NCBI RefSeq assembly: GCF_030812215.1
Contig: NZ_JAUSSG010000005.1
Location: 248,001-312,000 of the forward strand
Length of the DNA: 64,000 bases
From: Variovorax boronicumulans
GTDB lineage: Bacteria; Pseudomonadota; Gammaproteobacteria; Burkholderiales; Burkholderiaceae_C
Direction: 5' to 3'
Shown here: positions 37,324-46,007 of the stretch, piece by piece
Layout of the letters: every line of letters begins with the position of its first letter
How positions within the stretch are numbered: position 1 is the stretch's first letter
Notes under the pieces: model-generated
What the model was told of the DNA's origin: nothing
Seen by the model: only the letters and a program-made list of their open reading frames with translations
The model's database searches: none
Made by a program: the position numbers and the translations under genes

Positions 37324-37327
<4 letters not shown>
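36572..37327 (+). CDS. livG: Branched-chain amino-acid-type ABC ATPase (LivG-like)
   Basis: 251 residues. ABC ATPase with Walker A GPNGAGKTT, Walker B LLLLDEPMAGMGPDE and switch His (LLIEHDMDAVF). The signature reads LPHGAQRALDVALALA, the usual weakened LSxGxQR form of LivG subunits. The C-terminal BCA-type extension GTADEVRGHPDVQAVYLG is present. It overlaps livM and livF as ATGA. Confidence 0.93.
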
Positions 37328-38052
<725 letters not shown>

Positions 38053-38062
38053 CCCGCCGCCT

Positions 38063-38674
38063 TCAGTCCCGCGGACGGCACGCGAGGAAGCCGGCCCACC
38101 TCACCTCGCTGCGGCCGATCCACTGCGTGTCCCATTGCAGGCGCAGGCCCGCCGCTGCGAGCGCTTCGGCGAACCGGTCCTTCGCCCAGTACACGGTCTG
38201 GTAGTCGCCGTTCGTCTCGCCTTCGCCGATGCGCATGCCCGCGAGGAAAACCCCGCCGGGCTCGAGCGCGTCGAACACCTTGTACAGGACCGGTGCGACC
38301 TGCTCGCGATCGACATGGATCAGCACCGCCATCGCGAGGATCGCGCTGTAGGGTCCACCCAATGCATCCGTCACGACGTTGAGCAGTTCGCCCTTCTTGC
38401 CGCGCTCGGCCTGCAGGTCGAGAAAGGCCTGTGCCGCATCGGTGCGCCTGACGACCCCGCCCAATGACTCGATGAAGTCGGCGTCCTGCCCCGAACCCGA
38501 GCCGATCTCGAGCACGGTACCACCGAGGGGCACGAACTCCATCATGCGGCGCAGCGCGTCCACGATCTCGGGCGGCCGGTGGCCCGCCACGATCGCGTTG
38601 TATTCGCGCGCGGATTCTTCATAGGACTGGATGGTGCGATCCATGCTCTTCAACACCGAGGCGGGAATTTCCAT
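38063..38674 (-). CDS. Class I SAM-dependent methyltransferase
   Basis: 203 residues from the ATG at 38674 (GGAAAG upstream; an ATG 54 nt earlier is less likely). Rossmann motif I is VLEIGSGSGQDADFIESLGG; a post-motif acidic DA pair (RRTDAAQAF) and the motif-IV region YSAILAMAVLIHVDREQV follow, then LEPGGVFLAGMRIGEGE. This belongs to the UbiE/Methyltransf_25-like class acting on small molecules. Substrate unknown. It is convergent with the Liv operon and upstream of nothing on its strand, so it stands alone. Confidence 0.85.
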   Translation of the reverse strand: MEIPASVLKSMDRTIQSYEESAREYNAIVAGHRPPEIVDALRRMMEFVPLGGTVLEIGSGSGQDADFIESLGGVVRRTDAAQAFLDLQAERGKKGELLNVVTDALGGPYSAILAMAVLIHVDREQVAPVLYKVFDALEPGGVFLAGMRIGEGETNGDYQTVYWAKDRFAEALAAAGLRLQWDTQWIGRSEVRWAGFLACRPRD

Positions 38675-38756
38675 GGGAGTCTTTCCGGTCCATCGGACAT
38701 CCGACGAAACCGGAAAGGCTAGGACCAAGCGACCAGCCGGCTCATGGGAAAACCAC

Positions 38757-39974
38757 CTAAGACCCTTGCACTACACCGGGCACGCGATGCACCGGCCGCA
38801 ACGTGCGCAAGGCCAGCACCAGCACGACCGCCGTGCAGCAGGCGATGCCCGCGACCATCGGCAACGGCCTGCCGTCGGCGAACGGCGCGACCAGTGCCAC
38901 CATCACCGCGCCGCCCGCGAAGTTCATCGTGCCGATCAGCGCCGACGCGGTGCCCGCGAGCGACGCATGCCCTTCCATCGCGAGCACGAAGGTCGCAGGC
39001 ACGACCAGGCCGTTGAGGCCGAAGCCGATCATCAAGAGCAGCACCAGCACCCCGAGCCGGTCCACGCCCGCGAGCGTCAGCACCAACAGCAAGCCGACGG
39101 CGACGGCTTGCGCCACGACCGCCAGGCGCAGCACGCGCCGGATGCCGAAGCGTGCCACCAGCCAGCCGTTGATCTGCGACAGCGCGAGCAGCGACACCGC
39201 GTTGAGCGCGAACAGCACGGCATAGAGGCGCGGAGACACGCCGAAGTGCGTGCTCATCACGAAGGGCGAATTGGCCACGTAGACGAAGAAGCCCGACACG
39301 GTGAGCGATGCCATGAAGGCCAGCGCCATGAAGTGGCGATCGCGCAACAGCACGCCGTAGCCAGCCATGGCGCTCTGGAAGTTGCTCGACAGGCGCGCCG
39401 CCGCGGGCCGCGTCTCGGGCAGGAAGCCCATGAGCATCGCGAGGCCCGCGAGCCCCAACGCGGCCACCATGCCGAACACCGCGCGCCAGCCCACAGTCTC
39501 GGCCACGAGGCTGCCGGCCAACGGCGCGAGGATCGGCGACAGGCTGTAGACCATGAGCAGCAGCGACATCATCCGCGCCGCCTCGGGTCCGGTGTACAGG
39601 TCTCGCACCACGGCGCGCGGCGTGACCATGCAGGCACAGGCGCCGAGCCCCTGTACGAAGCGCAGCGCGATCAGCACGCCGACGTTCGGCGCGAACGCGC
39701 AACCGATGCTCGCGAGCATGAACAGCACGAGCCCCGCGACCATCGGCCGGCGGCGCCCGAACATGTCCGACAACGGGCCCGCCACCAGTTGGCCGGCGCC
39801 GACCGCGATGAAGAAGGCCATCAGGCTCGCCTGCATCGCATGCGGATCGGCGCCCAGCGCGTGCCCGATGGCGGGCAGCGCGGGCAGGTACATGTCGATG
39901 GCGAAGGGGCCGATCGTGGTGAGCAGGCCCAGCACGATGGCGTGGCGGGCAACTTGAGCGTTCGAAGAAGACAT
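38757..39974 (-). CDS. Bcr/CflA family MFS drug exporter
   Basis: 405 residues from the ATG at 39974, preceded by GGATGGGGG. Twelve membrane helices are predicted. The Bcr/CflA N-terminal motif GPFAIDMYLPALPAIG and the MFS motif A GPLSDMFGRRRPMVAG are visible, as is GLGACACMVTPRAVVRDLYTG on helix 5. Such proteins export bicyclomycin, chloramphenicol, sulfonamide-like compounds or amino-acid derivatives by proton antiport at the inner membrane. It is divergent from an AraC-type regulator 75 nt away, with a palindrome in between, suggesting inducible efflux. Confidence 0.9.
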   Translation of the reverse strand: MSSSNAQVARHAIVLGLLTTIGPFAIDMYLPALPAIGHALGADPHAMQASLMAFFIAVGAGQLVAGPLSDMFGRRRPMVAGLVLFMLASIGCAFAPNVGVLIALRFVQGLGACACMVTPRAVVRDLYTGPEAARMMSLLLMVYSLSPILAPLAGSLVAETVGWRAVFGMVAALGLAGLAMLMGFLPETRPAAARLSSNFQSAMAGYGVLLRDRHFMALAFMASLTVSGFFVYVANSPFVMSTHFGVSPRLYAVLFALNAVSLLALSQINGWLVARFGIRRVLRLAVVAQAVAVGLLLVLTLAGVDRLGVLVLLLMIGFGLNGLVVPATFVLAMEGHASLAGTASALIGTMNFAGGAVMVALVAPFADGRPLPMVAGIACCTAVVLVLALRTLRPVHRVPGVVQGS

Positions 39975-40000
39975 GCCCCCATCCTCGCGCTTCGGTCTGA

Positions 40001-40016
40001 ATGATTGAATAATCAT
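40001..40016. promoter_or_regulatory. Palindrome between the MFS exporter and AraC regulator genes
   Basis: ATGATT (40001-40006), GAAT, AATCAT (40011-40016), with outer CTG/CAG pairing past one unpaired A. AT-rich perfect symmetry in the 75-bp divergent region, 27 nt before the exporter start and 34 nt before the regulator start, marks an operator candidate for the AraC protein or another regulator. Confidence 0.5.
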
Positions 40017-40049
40017 CAGGCCTTATTTCCTATTCATCCGTACAGAATC

Positions 40050-41003
40050 ATGGACCCCTTGTCCGATGTGCTCTCGATGCTCACCGTGAGCAGCACGCTC
40101 TCGTCGCGCTTCGAGGCGCGCGGCCGCTGGGCCTTCCGTTATTCGCAGTACGCCTCGCACATCAAGCTGGGCTGCGTGCTGGAGGGCCGCTTCCGGCTGG
40201 ACGTCGATGGCGCGGCCGCACCGGTCGTGGTGGAAGCGGGCGACTTCTTCCTGCTCACCAATGGCCTGCCCTTCTCGGCATCGAGCGATCCGCCAGGGCC
40301 GCTTCAGGACGGCACGCAACTCAACCGCGACCACCGCGGGCCGGACGGCGTGCTGCGCTACGACGGCCAGGGCGCCGAGGATGGCCCGCTGGCCGTGATG
40401 GCCAGCGGCCGCTTCGCACTCGCCGGCGAAGCCAGCGAACTGCTGCTGCGGCACCTGCCGCCGCTCATCCACCTGCGCGCCAGCGACCCCGGCGCACGGC
40501 CGCTCGTGGGCCTGCTCGACCTCATGGGCTGGGAGACGGCCGAACTGCGGCCGGGCTCGTCGATCGCGCGCACCAACCTCGCGGCGCTCGTGCTGGTGCA
40601 GGCGCTGCGCGTGCATCTTGCGAATGCGCCGCAGCCCGAAGGGTGGCTGGGCGCGATGGCCGATGCGCGCATCGGCGCGGCGCTGTCGCAGATGCATGCC
40701 GACATCGCGCGGCCATGGACGGTCGAGCGCCTGGCGCAGTCCGCGCGCATGTCGCGCACGGCCTTCGCGGTGCGCTTCAAGGCGCTGACGGGTTCGACGC
40801 CGCTCGAATACCTCGGCGGCTGGCGCATGACGGTGGCGCGCAATGCGCTGCGGCACAGCGACGACGGCATCGCGCGCATCGCCGAGCGCGTGGGCTACCA
40901 GTCCGAGACGGCGTTCAGCGCGGCCTTCAAGCGCGAGACCGGCGAGAGCCCGGGGCGCTTTCGCACGCAGGCGCGGGCCGCAGGCCTCGCGATGACGGCC
41001 TGA
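40050..41003 (+). CDS. AraC family regulator with cupin domain
   Basis: 317 residues from the ATG at 40050. An N-terminal cupin-type ligand domain of the AraC_binding_2/cupin_6 kind (FRYSQYASHIKLGCVLEGRFRLDVDG, VEAGDFFLLTNGLPF) is followed by two C-terminal helix-turn-helix units (ADIARPWTVERLAQSARMSRTAFAVRFK and DDGIARIAERVGYQSETAFSAAFKRETGESPG). Proteins of this layout often control divergent MFS or oxidoreductase genes. It should control the Bcr/CflA exporter. Cytoplasmic DNA-binding protein. Confidence 0.9.
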   Translation: MDPLSDVLSMLTVSSTLSSRFEARGRWAFRYSQYASHIKLGCVLEGRFRLDVDGAAAPVVVEAGDFFLLTNGLPFSASSDPPGPLQDGTQLNRDHRGPDGVLRYDGQGAEDGPLAVMASGRFALAGEASELLLRHLPPLIHLRASDPGARPLVGLLDLMGWETAELRPGSSIARTNLAALVLVQALRVHLANAPQPEGWLGAMADARIGAALSQMHADIARPWTVERLAQSARMSRTAFAVRFKALTGSTPLEYLGGWRMTVARNALRHSDDGIARIAERVGYQSETAFSAAFKRETGESPGRFRTQARAAGLAMTA

Positions 41004-41007
41004 CTGT

Positions 41008-41342
41008 TCATTCAGATGCTGCGTCGAGCCGCAGGATCAGGCCGCGGCTCGCCTGGTTGAGCCCGATCACCTCCACCACGCTGCCGTGCTTGCGCACCCG
41101 CTCGACCACCTTGGTCAGCACGGCCACAGCGGCGACGTCCCAGAAATGTGCCCGCGCCACGTCGATGTGCACGGGCGCGCCATCGATCTCGCGCACGTCG
41201 AAAGCATCCTCCAGCATGTCGGCCGAGGCAAAGAACAACTGGCCCGTGATGCGGTAGATGCGCAGGTGGCGCACCGGCGTGCACAGCGACCCAGTCGAAG
41301 GTCGATGCCGACACCATCACCACGATCGCGGCCCGCCCGATG
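41008..41342 (-). pseudogene. Remnant of a SulP-family anion transporter
   Basis: Reading the minus strand from 41342, a short stretch GRAAIVVMVSASTFDW resembles a membrane helix of SulP sulfate/bicarbonate transporters near TM9. After a frame change, the second frame gives HLRIYRITGQLFFASADMLE and DVARAHFWDVAAVAVLTKVV, the start and core of a C-terminal SulP STAS domain. The rest of the membrane domain is missing on both sides. The piece is flanked by the SDR gene and the AraC gene. It is best read as a deletion relic of a once complete gene; it has no plausible start or full STAS function. Confidence 0.7.
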
Positions 41343-41345
41343 CCT

Positions 41346-42056
41346 TCACACCGAGCGCGTGATGCCGCCGTCCACGCGCAGGTTCTGTCCGGTGATGTAG
41401 CCCGCGCCTTCGGACGCGAGGAAGCCGATGGTGGCCGCGATCTCGCTGCTCTTCCCGTAGCGGCCCATCGGGATGCGCTCGCGGAACACTTCCTTCTCGG
41501 GCAGGCTGTCGATGAAGCCGGGCAGCACGTTGTTCATGCGCACGTTGTGTGCGGCGTATTGGTCGGCGAAGAGCTTGGTGAAGGCCGCGAGGCCGGCGCG
41601 GAACACGCCGGAAGTCGGGAAGACGGGGTCGGGCTCGAACGCCGCGAAGGTGGAGATGTTGATGATCGTGCCGCCGCCCTGCTTCACCATCAGCGGCGCC
41701 ACGAGGCGGCTGGGGCGCACGGCGCTCAGCAGGTAGACGTCCATGCCGCGGTGCCAGTCTTCGTCGGATATCTCGAGGATCGGTGCGCGAGGGCCGTGGC
41801 CTGCGCTGTTGACCAGCACGTCGACGCGGCCCCATGTGTCCACCACCTTGTCGACCAGGCGCTTGATGTCGTCATTCGACTGGTTGGAGCCGGTCACGCC
41901 GATGCCGCCGAGCTCCTGGGCCAGCGCTTCGCCCTTGCCCGATGAGGAGAGGATGGCGACGCGGAAACCGTCGTCCGCCAGCTTGCGCGCTGCTGCGGCG
42001 CCCATGCCGCTGCCACCTGCGGTGACGATGGCTACTTTTTTCTGTGCTTCAGACAT
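41346..42056 (-). CDS. SDR family oxidoreductase with altered catalytic motif
   Basis: 236 residues. Rossmann nucleotide-binding motif VAIVTAGGSGMGAAAARKLAD, then NSAGHG (NNAG-like) and IINISTFAAFEPDPVFP. Where a classical SDR has YxxxK, this protein reads SGVFRAGLAAFTK: aligned on the AL/GLxxFTK stretch, Tyr becomes Ser and Lys becomes Arg. The C-terminal PGFIDSLPEKEVFRERIPMGRYG and GYITGQNLRVDGGITRSV are normal. It may act with different chemistry or only bind ligand. Monocistronic; followed by a transporter remnant. Confidence 0.85.
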   Translation of the reverse strand: MSEAQKKVAIVTAGGSGMGAAAARKLADDGFRVAILSSSGKGEALAQELGGIGVTGSNQSNDDIKRLVDKVVDTWGRVDVLVNSAGHGPRAPILEISDEDWHRGMDVYLLSAVRPSRLVAPLMVKQGGGTIINISTFAAFEPDPVFPTSGVFRAGLAAFTKLFADQYAAHNVRMNNVLPGFIDSLPEKEVFRERIPMGRYGKSSEIAATIGFLASEGAGYITGQNLRVDGGITRSV

Positions 42057-42130
42057 GCGGGAGTCCTTGGTTGGAGTTCATGCGAGGTGTGCATTTTTAG
42101 CCAAGGATTCGGGGCGCGTGCACAGGCCAC

Positions 42131-42199
42131 CGGGTACTCCCCTCCGCGAATGTCCCCGGCCTGCGGCCTCCTCCTTGATTTCGCTGCGGGGAGCACCCG
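42131..42199. repeat. Inverted-repeat element between the SDR and GST genes
   Basis: Arms CGGGTACTCCCC (42131-42142) and GGGGAGCACCCG (42188-42199) are complementary over 12 bp with one G-T pair; 45 nt lie between, themselves GC-rich (GGCCTGCGGCC). The element sits in a 225-bp gene-free gap. Its build suggests a mobile or REP-like intergenic element; only this one copy was found in the window. Confidence 0.55.
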
Positions 42200-42281
42200 A
42201 TGCCCTGCGCACTTGGACACGCTGCTGGTGTATCGCTGATCAACAGCCGCTCTGAAAGCGCTCGCGCCGCCCTGAACGGAC

Positions 42282-42893
42282 TCAGGCGATCGGCGGCAGC
42301 GTCGCCTGCATCGACGCGCGCTGGTTGAACACCTCGAACCACTTCGCGGTGTTCGGCGCCTCGGCACGCCAGTCGACCGACGGAAACCGGAAGTCCATGT
42401 AACCCAGTGCGCAGCCGAAAGCGATGGTCCCGATATCGACGCGGTCGCCGAACGACGGTGCCGCCGTTTCGAGCCATTCGAGACCGGTACGCACCTTGGC
42501 GAGCTGGCCGTCGGTCCAGTCGCTCCAGCGCAAGGCTTCGGGGCGAAGCATGGTTTCGTAGCGGGCGAGCAGCGCGGCGGCGGTCATGCCGTCGGCCAGC
42601 GCGAGTTCGGTGAGGCGGGCCCAGCGCTGCGAGCCATTGGCGGGGAACAGTCCGCCCGAATGCGTGGCATCGAGGTATTCGCAGATCACGCGGCTGTCGA
42701 ACAGCACCTGCCCGTCGTCGCAGATGAAGGTCGGCACCTGGCCGAGCGGGTTCTTTGGAATGATCGTGGCATCGCGCTTCACCGGGCCGGCCGCGCTGGG
42801 CAGCTTCTCGATGCGCTCGGCAATGCCGAGTTCGTGCGCGACAACCATGCACTTGCGCACGAATGGCGAAGCGGGCGAGTGGAAGATCTTCAT
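42282..42893 (-). CDS. Glutathione S-transferase family protein
   Basis: 203 residues. N-terminal thioredoxin-fold domain: KIFHSPASPFVRKCMVVAHELGI, PLGQVPTFICDDGQVLFDSRVICEYLD (the cis-Pro of QVP and the DSR/ESR-like glutathione-binding motif). The C-terminal domain is helical. The SPASPFVRK start resembles the YibF-like group of bacterial GSTs. It is not the zeta-type maleylpyruvate isomerase (no SSxSYRVR motif), so it is not an obvious partner for the gentisate cluster. It follows the TesB gene by 29 nt. Confidence 0.88.
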   Translation of the reverse strand: MKIFHSPASPFVRKCMVVAHELGIAERIEKLPSAAGPVKRDATIIPKNPLGQVPTFICDDGQVLFDSRVICEYLDATHSGGLFPANGSQRWARLTELALADGMTAAALLARYETMLRPEALRWSDWTDGQLAKVRTGLEWLETAAPSFGDRVDIGTIAFGCALGYMDFRFPSVDWRAEAPNTAKWFEVFNQRASMQATLPPIA

Positions 42894-42922
42894 TCGACGT
42901 GTCCTTGGATTGCGGGTCTCTC

Positions 42923-43801
42923 TCAGCGCACGATGCGCAGCATGCCCTCTTGCGCGGTCGAGGCCACGAGCCGCCCGTCGCGCGTGAACAGGCTGCCGCG
43001 GCAAAGGCCGCGTGCACCGCTCGCGCTGGGCGAGTCGAGCACGTAGAGCAGCCAGTCGTCCATGCGGAAATCGCGGTGGAACCACATCGCGTGGTCCAGG
43101 CTCGCGGGGCGCACCTGGCCGCTCATGAAGCTCAGGCCGTGCGGCAGCATCGCGGCGCGCAACAGGCCATGGTCGGAGGCGTAGGCGAGCAGCGCGCGGT
43201 GCACGACCGGATCGTCGGGCAGCGGCGCGATGGCGCGCATCCAGATCGCACTTTCCGAGGGCCGCACGATGGGCGTGAGCAGGTCGTCGGCTTCGACGCG
43301 GCGGTATTCGATGCCGTGCGGCTCCAGGCCCTTGATGCGCCAGCGCTCGGGCAGGCGGTCGCCCAGGGCGAGGCGCTGGTCGAGTTCGCTCGCCAGGCCT
43401 TCGGGGCCTTCGACGGCGGGCATCGCGAGCTGGTGCTCGACACCGTCGTCCACCGTCTGGAACGACGCCGACATCTCGAAGATGATCCGCTCCCCCTGGC
43501 GCGCCACCACGTGGCGGGTGGTGAAGCTGCGGCCATCGCGCACGCGGTCGACGCTGTACTCGATGGGCGCATGCTCGCCCGGCAGCAGGAAGTAGGCGTG
43601 CATCGAATGCACCGGCCGGTCGGCACCGACCGTGAGGCTCGCGGCGGCGAGCGACTGGCCGAGCACCTGGCCGCCGAAGACGGCCGGGGTGCCGATGTCT
43701 TCGCTCTGGGCTCGAAAACGGTCGCCGCCGAGCGGTTCGAGCTGCATGAGGGCGACGAGTTCGTCGACGAGGCGGGCGGCGGTGGCGGGATCGGTGGTCA
43801 T
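42923..43801 (-). CDS. tesB: Acyl-CoA thioesterase II (TesB type)
   Basis: 292 residues from the ATG at 43801 (a TTG two codons earlier was ignored). Double hot-dog fold: FRAQSEDIGTPAVFGGQVLGQSLAAAS at the N-terminus, HSMHAYFLLPGEHAPIEYSVDRVRDGRSFTTRHVVARQ next, and the second domain ending DHAMWFHRDFRMDDWLLY...GRGLCRGSLF-like with TRDGRLVASTAQEGMLR, all TesB family hallmarks. Hydrolyses acyl-CoA to free acid and CoA in the cytoplasm. Precedes the GST gene and is likely co-transcribed. Confidence 0.92.
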   Translation of the reverse strand: MTTDPATAARLVDELVALMQLEPLGGDRFRAQSEDIGTPAVFGGQVLGQSLAAASLTVGADRPVHSMHAYFLLPGEHAPIEYSVDRVRDGRSFTTRHVVARQGERIIFEMSASFQTVDDGVEHQLAMPAVEGPEGLASELDQRLALGDRLPERWRIKGLEPHGIEYRRVEADDLLTPIVRPSESAIWMRAIAPLPDDPVVHRALLAYASDHGLLRAAMLPHGLSFMSGQVRPASLDHAMWFHRDFRMDDWLLYVLDSPSASGARGLCRGSLFTRDGRLVASTAQEGMLRIVR

Positions 43802-43894
43802 CGGCAAAGTGCGGTCGGTGCAGGAAAAAAGCAGCCTTCGACCATAGCAAAGGACGGGCCGGCGCGCTGTCGCGGCCCGGTCAGCGGGGCACTG

Positions 43895-44608
43895 CTATTT
43901 GTAGAAGCAGATGTCCATGAAGCGCGCGCGGCAGCGGTAGTCGGTGCCGCCCTGCACGATGAACATGGGCGCGCCGCCCACCAGCAGCTTGCCGTCGTCG
44001 TCATAGATCAGCGGTGACGGGGCGGGTTGGGCCGCGGGGCCGGTGGCGGTTTCCTGCTCGACGTACTTGATGAGGAACGAACGGGAGAAGTCGAGCGTGT
44101 CGGCCGGCTTGAGCGGCGCGGCCGCATAGCGGGTGCCGTAGACGGTGCCGAAGTAACGCAGCGCCGGGCCGGTGCGGTCGCCGTATTTCATGTCGGTCTT
44201 GGCAAAACCGGTCTGGGCGAGGAAGGTGCGGTCTTCGGGCGTCAGGTCGGCATCGAAGGCGAGCAGCGTGTACGACCCTTCGAAGCTGTTGTTGCGCGCC
44301 ACCTTGAGTTCGCCGTTGAGGCTGGGCGTGATCTTGGTGCGTCCGCTCCAGCGCAGCAGCGCGGCCACGGACGGGTCGCCGTCGAACACGTAGTGGTATT
44401 TCTCCGCGGCAATGACGACCTTGCGGCCGTCCTTGGCGGCGAAGAAGCTCACCACCTCGTCCTTGCCGTGGACGGGTTCGCCTTCGGGGGTGCTTGCGCA
44501 GCCCCATTGCATGAGGCCGAGCGCGGCACAGGAAAGGGCGAGGAAGAGACGACGCGCAGGGGTCGAAAACGAAAGGAGGGGCACTTTTCGTCCGGGGTTG
44601 GAGTTCAT
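43895..44608 (-). CDS. Hypothetical lipoprotein
   Basis: 237 residues from the ATG at 44608. The N-terminal signal ends in a lipobox (LMQWGC followed by ASTP), so it should be a lipidated membrane-anchored protein. The mature domain is beta-rich (KVVIAAEKYHYVFDG, GSYTLLAFDADLTPEDRTFLAQTGF) and ends with paired Cys (DYRCRARFMDICFYK) that could form a disulfide. No family was recognised. A TAGAGT hexamer on the minus strand near 44620 may be the -10 of its promoter. Confidence 0.75.
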   Translation of the reverse strand: MNSNPGRKVPLLSFSTPARRLFLALSCAALGLMQWGCASTPEGEPVHGKDEVVSFFAAKDGRKVVIAAEKYHYVFDGDPSVAALLRWSGRTKITPSLNGELKVARNNSFEGSYTLLAFDADLTPEDRTFLAQTGFAKTDMKYGDRTGPALRYFGTVYGTRYAAAPLKPADTLDFSRSFLIKYVEQETATGPAAQPAPSPLIYDDDGKLLVGGAPMFIVQGGTDYRCRARFMDICFYK

Positions 44609-44648
44609 CAAGCCCCGGACTCTAGCGCCATCCCCACGTTCAGGGGAT

Positions 44649-46007
44649 TCAGCGGTCGATGTCCGCGCCGTCGGCGACGAGCTTCTTCTGCAGCGCCGGC
44701 ACATCGACATCCGCGAAATTCGCGCTGCCCAGCGATGCCGCCGCCGTGCCCGCCGCCTGCCCCATCACGAAACAGCCGCCGCTCGCGCGCGCGGCCGACT
44801 GGCCTTCGTGCGTCATCGCGGCGCAGCGGCCGGCCACCAGCAGGTTGTCGACCTGGCGCGGCACCAGCATGCGCCAGGGCAACTGGTTGTAGGTGCGGTT
44901 GTCGTCGCGCGGAAAGGCCCATTCGATGCGGCCATCGGCGTGCATCTCCATCGGCCAGGCGTTGATGCCGATGCTGTCGTCGAACCGCGCCGACGAGAGG
45001 ATGTCCTCGCCCGCGAGCGCATACAGGCCCTCGATGCGGCGCGTCTCGCGGATGCCGACCTGCGGCGCGATCTCCACGATGGCCGAGTGCGCGAAGCCCG
45101 GCACCTCGGCCTTCATGAACCTGAAGTACTCGGCGATCTGGCGGCGGCCTTCGAGCTCACCTTCGGTGAGTTCCCGTGCATCGACGCCGTTCATCGCGCG
45201 GCCGGCCGCGTTGCGGATCTGCGTGACGTTGGCGCGCCATTCGCGCGGGTCGATGTTGGGCCGCAGGATCGCGCCCTCGCGCGGAAACCTGTAGGTCCCC
45301 GGCTTCTGCTGCTGCACCCTGGCCATCAGGTCGTTGATGGCCTTGAACTCGCCCACGGCCTCGAGCGCCGGTGGCGCATCGACCTGGCCGACGCGGAACA
45401 TCGTGGTCGGAAAGAGGCCGCTGCCGTGCCCATCGCCCACTTCGAAGGGCACGCCTGCGAAGGCCGCCACGTCGGCGTCGCCGCTCGCGTCGATGAAGGC
45501 GTTGGCGCGGATCGCCTGGCGGCCCGACTTGGTCTCGACCACGAGTGCCGCGATGCGGTCGCCGTCGCGGACGACCGCCGCCGCCCACGCATGGAACAAC
45601 AGGTTCACACCCGCATCGAGCAGCAACTGGTCGGCCGCGATCTTGTAGGCCGAGGTGTCATAAGAGCGCACGCGGATGCGGCCCTGCATGCCGTCCTGCG
45701 GCTTGTTCAGGCCGCCGAGCGCGCCGATGCGGTCGAGCAGGTCGTCGGCCACGCCGCGCACGAGCAACGTCATCTCGCCGTTGCGCTTGCCATAGAGGCC
45801 CGCGAAGTTGGTCACGCCGCCCGCGGTGCCCATGCCGCCCAGGAAGCCGTAGCGCTCCACCAGCAGGGTGTTGGCGCCGTGGCGCGCGGCGCTCACGGCG
45901 GCGGCGATGCCGGCGGGACCGCCGCCGACCACCACCACGTCGTATTCGCCGAAGACCGGCAGCTCGCGCGCCGGTTCGGTCAGGGTCTTCTTCTGCTGGA
46001 CTGTCAT
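44649..46007 (-). CDS. FAD-dependent oxidoreductase (FAD_oxidored type)
   Basis: 452 residues. FAD-binding motif DVVVVGGGPAGIAAAVSAARHGANTLLVE near the N-terminus, then YGFLGGMGTAGGVTNFAGLY, a loop typical of the FAD_oxidored (PF12831-type) family. ANAFIDASGDADVAAFAGVPFEVGD and the C-terminal VAGRCAAMTHEGQSAARASGGCFVMGQAAG complete the fold. Substrate unknown. Its start overlaps the stop of the Bug/TctC gene upstream as TAATG, so the binding protein and enzyme probably serve the same compound. Confidence 0.88.
   Translation of the reverse strand: MTVQQKKTLTEPARELPVFGEYDVVVVGGGPAGIAAAVSAARHGANTLLVERYGFLGGMGTAGGVTNFAGLYGKRNGEMTLLVRGVADDLLDRIGALGGLNKPQDGMQGRIRVRSYDTSAYKIAADQLLLDAGVNLLFHAWAAAVVRDGDRIAALVVETKSGRQAIRANAFIDASGDADVAAFAGVPFEVGDGHGSGLFPTTMFRVGQVDAPPALEAVGEFKAINDLMARVQQQKPGTYRFPREGAILRPNIDPREWRANVTQIRNAAGRAMNGVDARELTEGELEGRRQIAEYFRFMKAEVPGFAHSAIVEIAPQVGIRETRRIEGLYALAGEDILSSARFDDSIGINAWPMEMHADGRIEWAFPRDDNRTYNQLPWRMLVPRQVDNLLVAGRCAAMTHEGQSAARASGGCFVMGQAAGTAAASLGSANFADVDVPALQKKLVADGADIDR

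Noticed and set aside
42057..42281. Possible short gene between the SDR and GST genes
   Set aside because: Only short frames without start signals; the region is better explained by an inverted-repeat element.
42282..42893. GST as maleylpyruvate isomerase of the gentisate pathway
   Set aside because: It lacks the SSxSxRVR-type N-terminus of zeta-class isomerases and lies outside the cluster with other genes in between.
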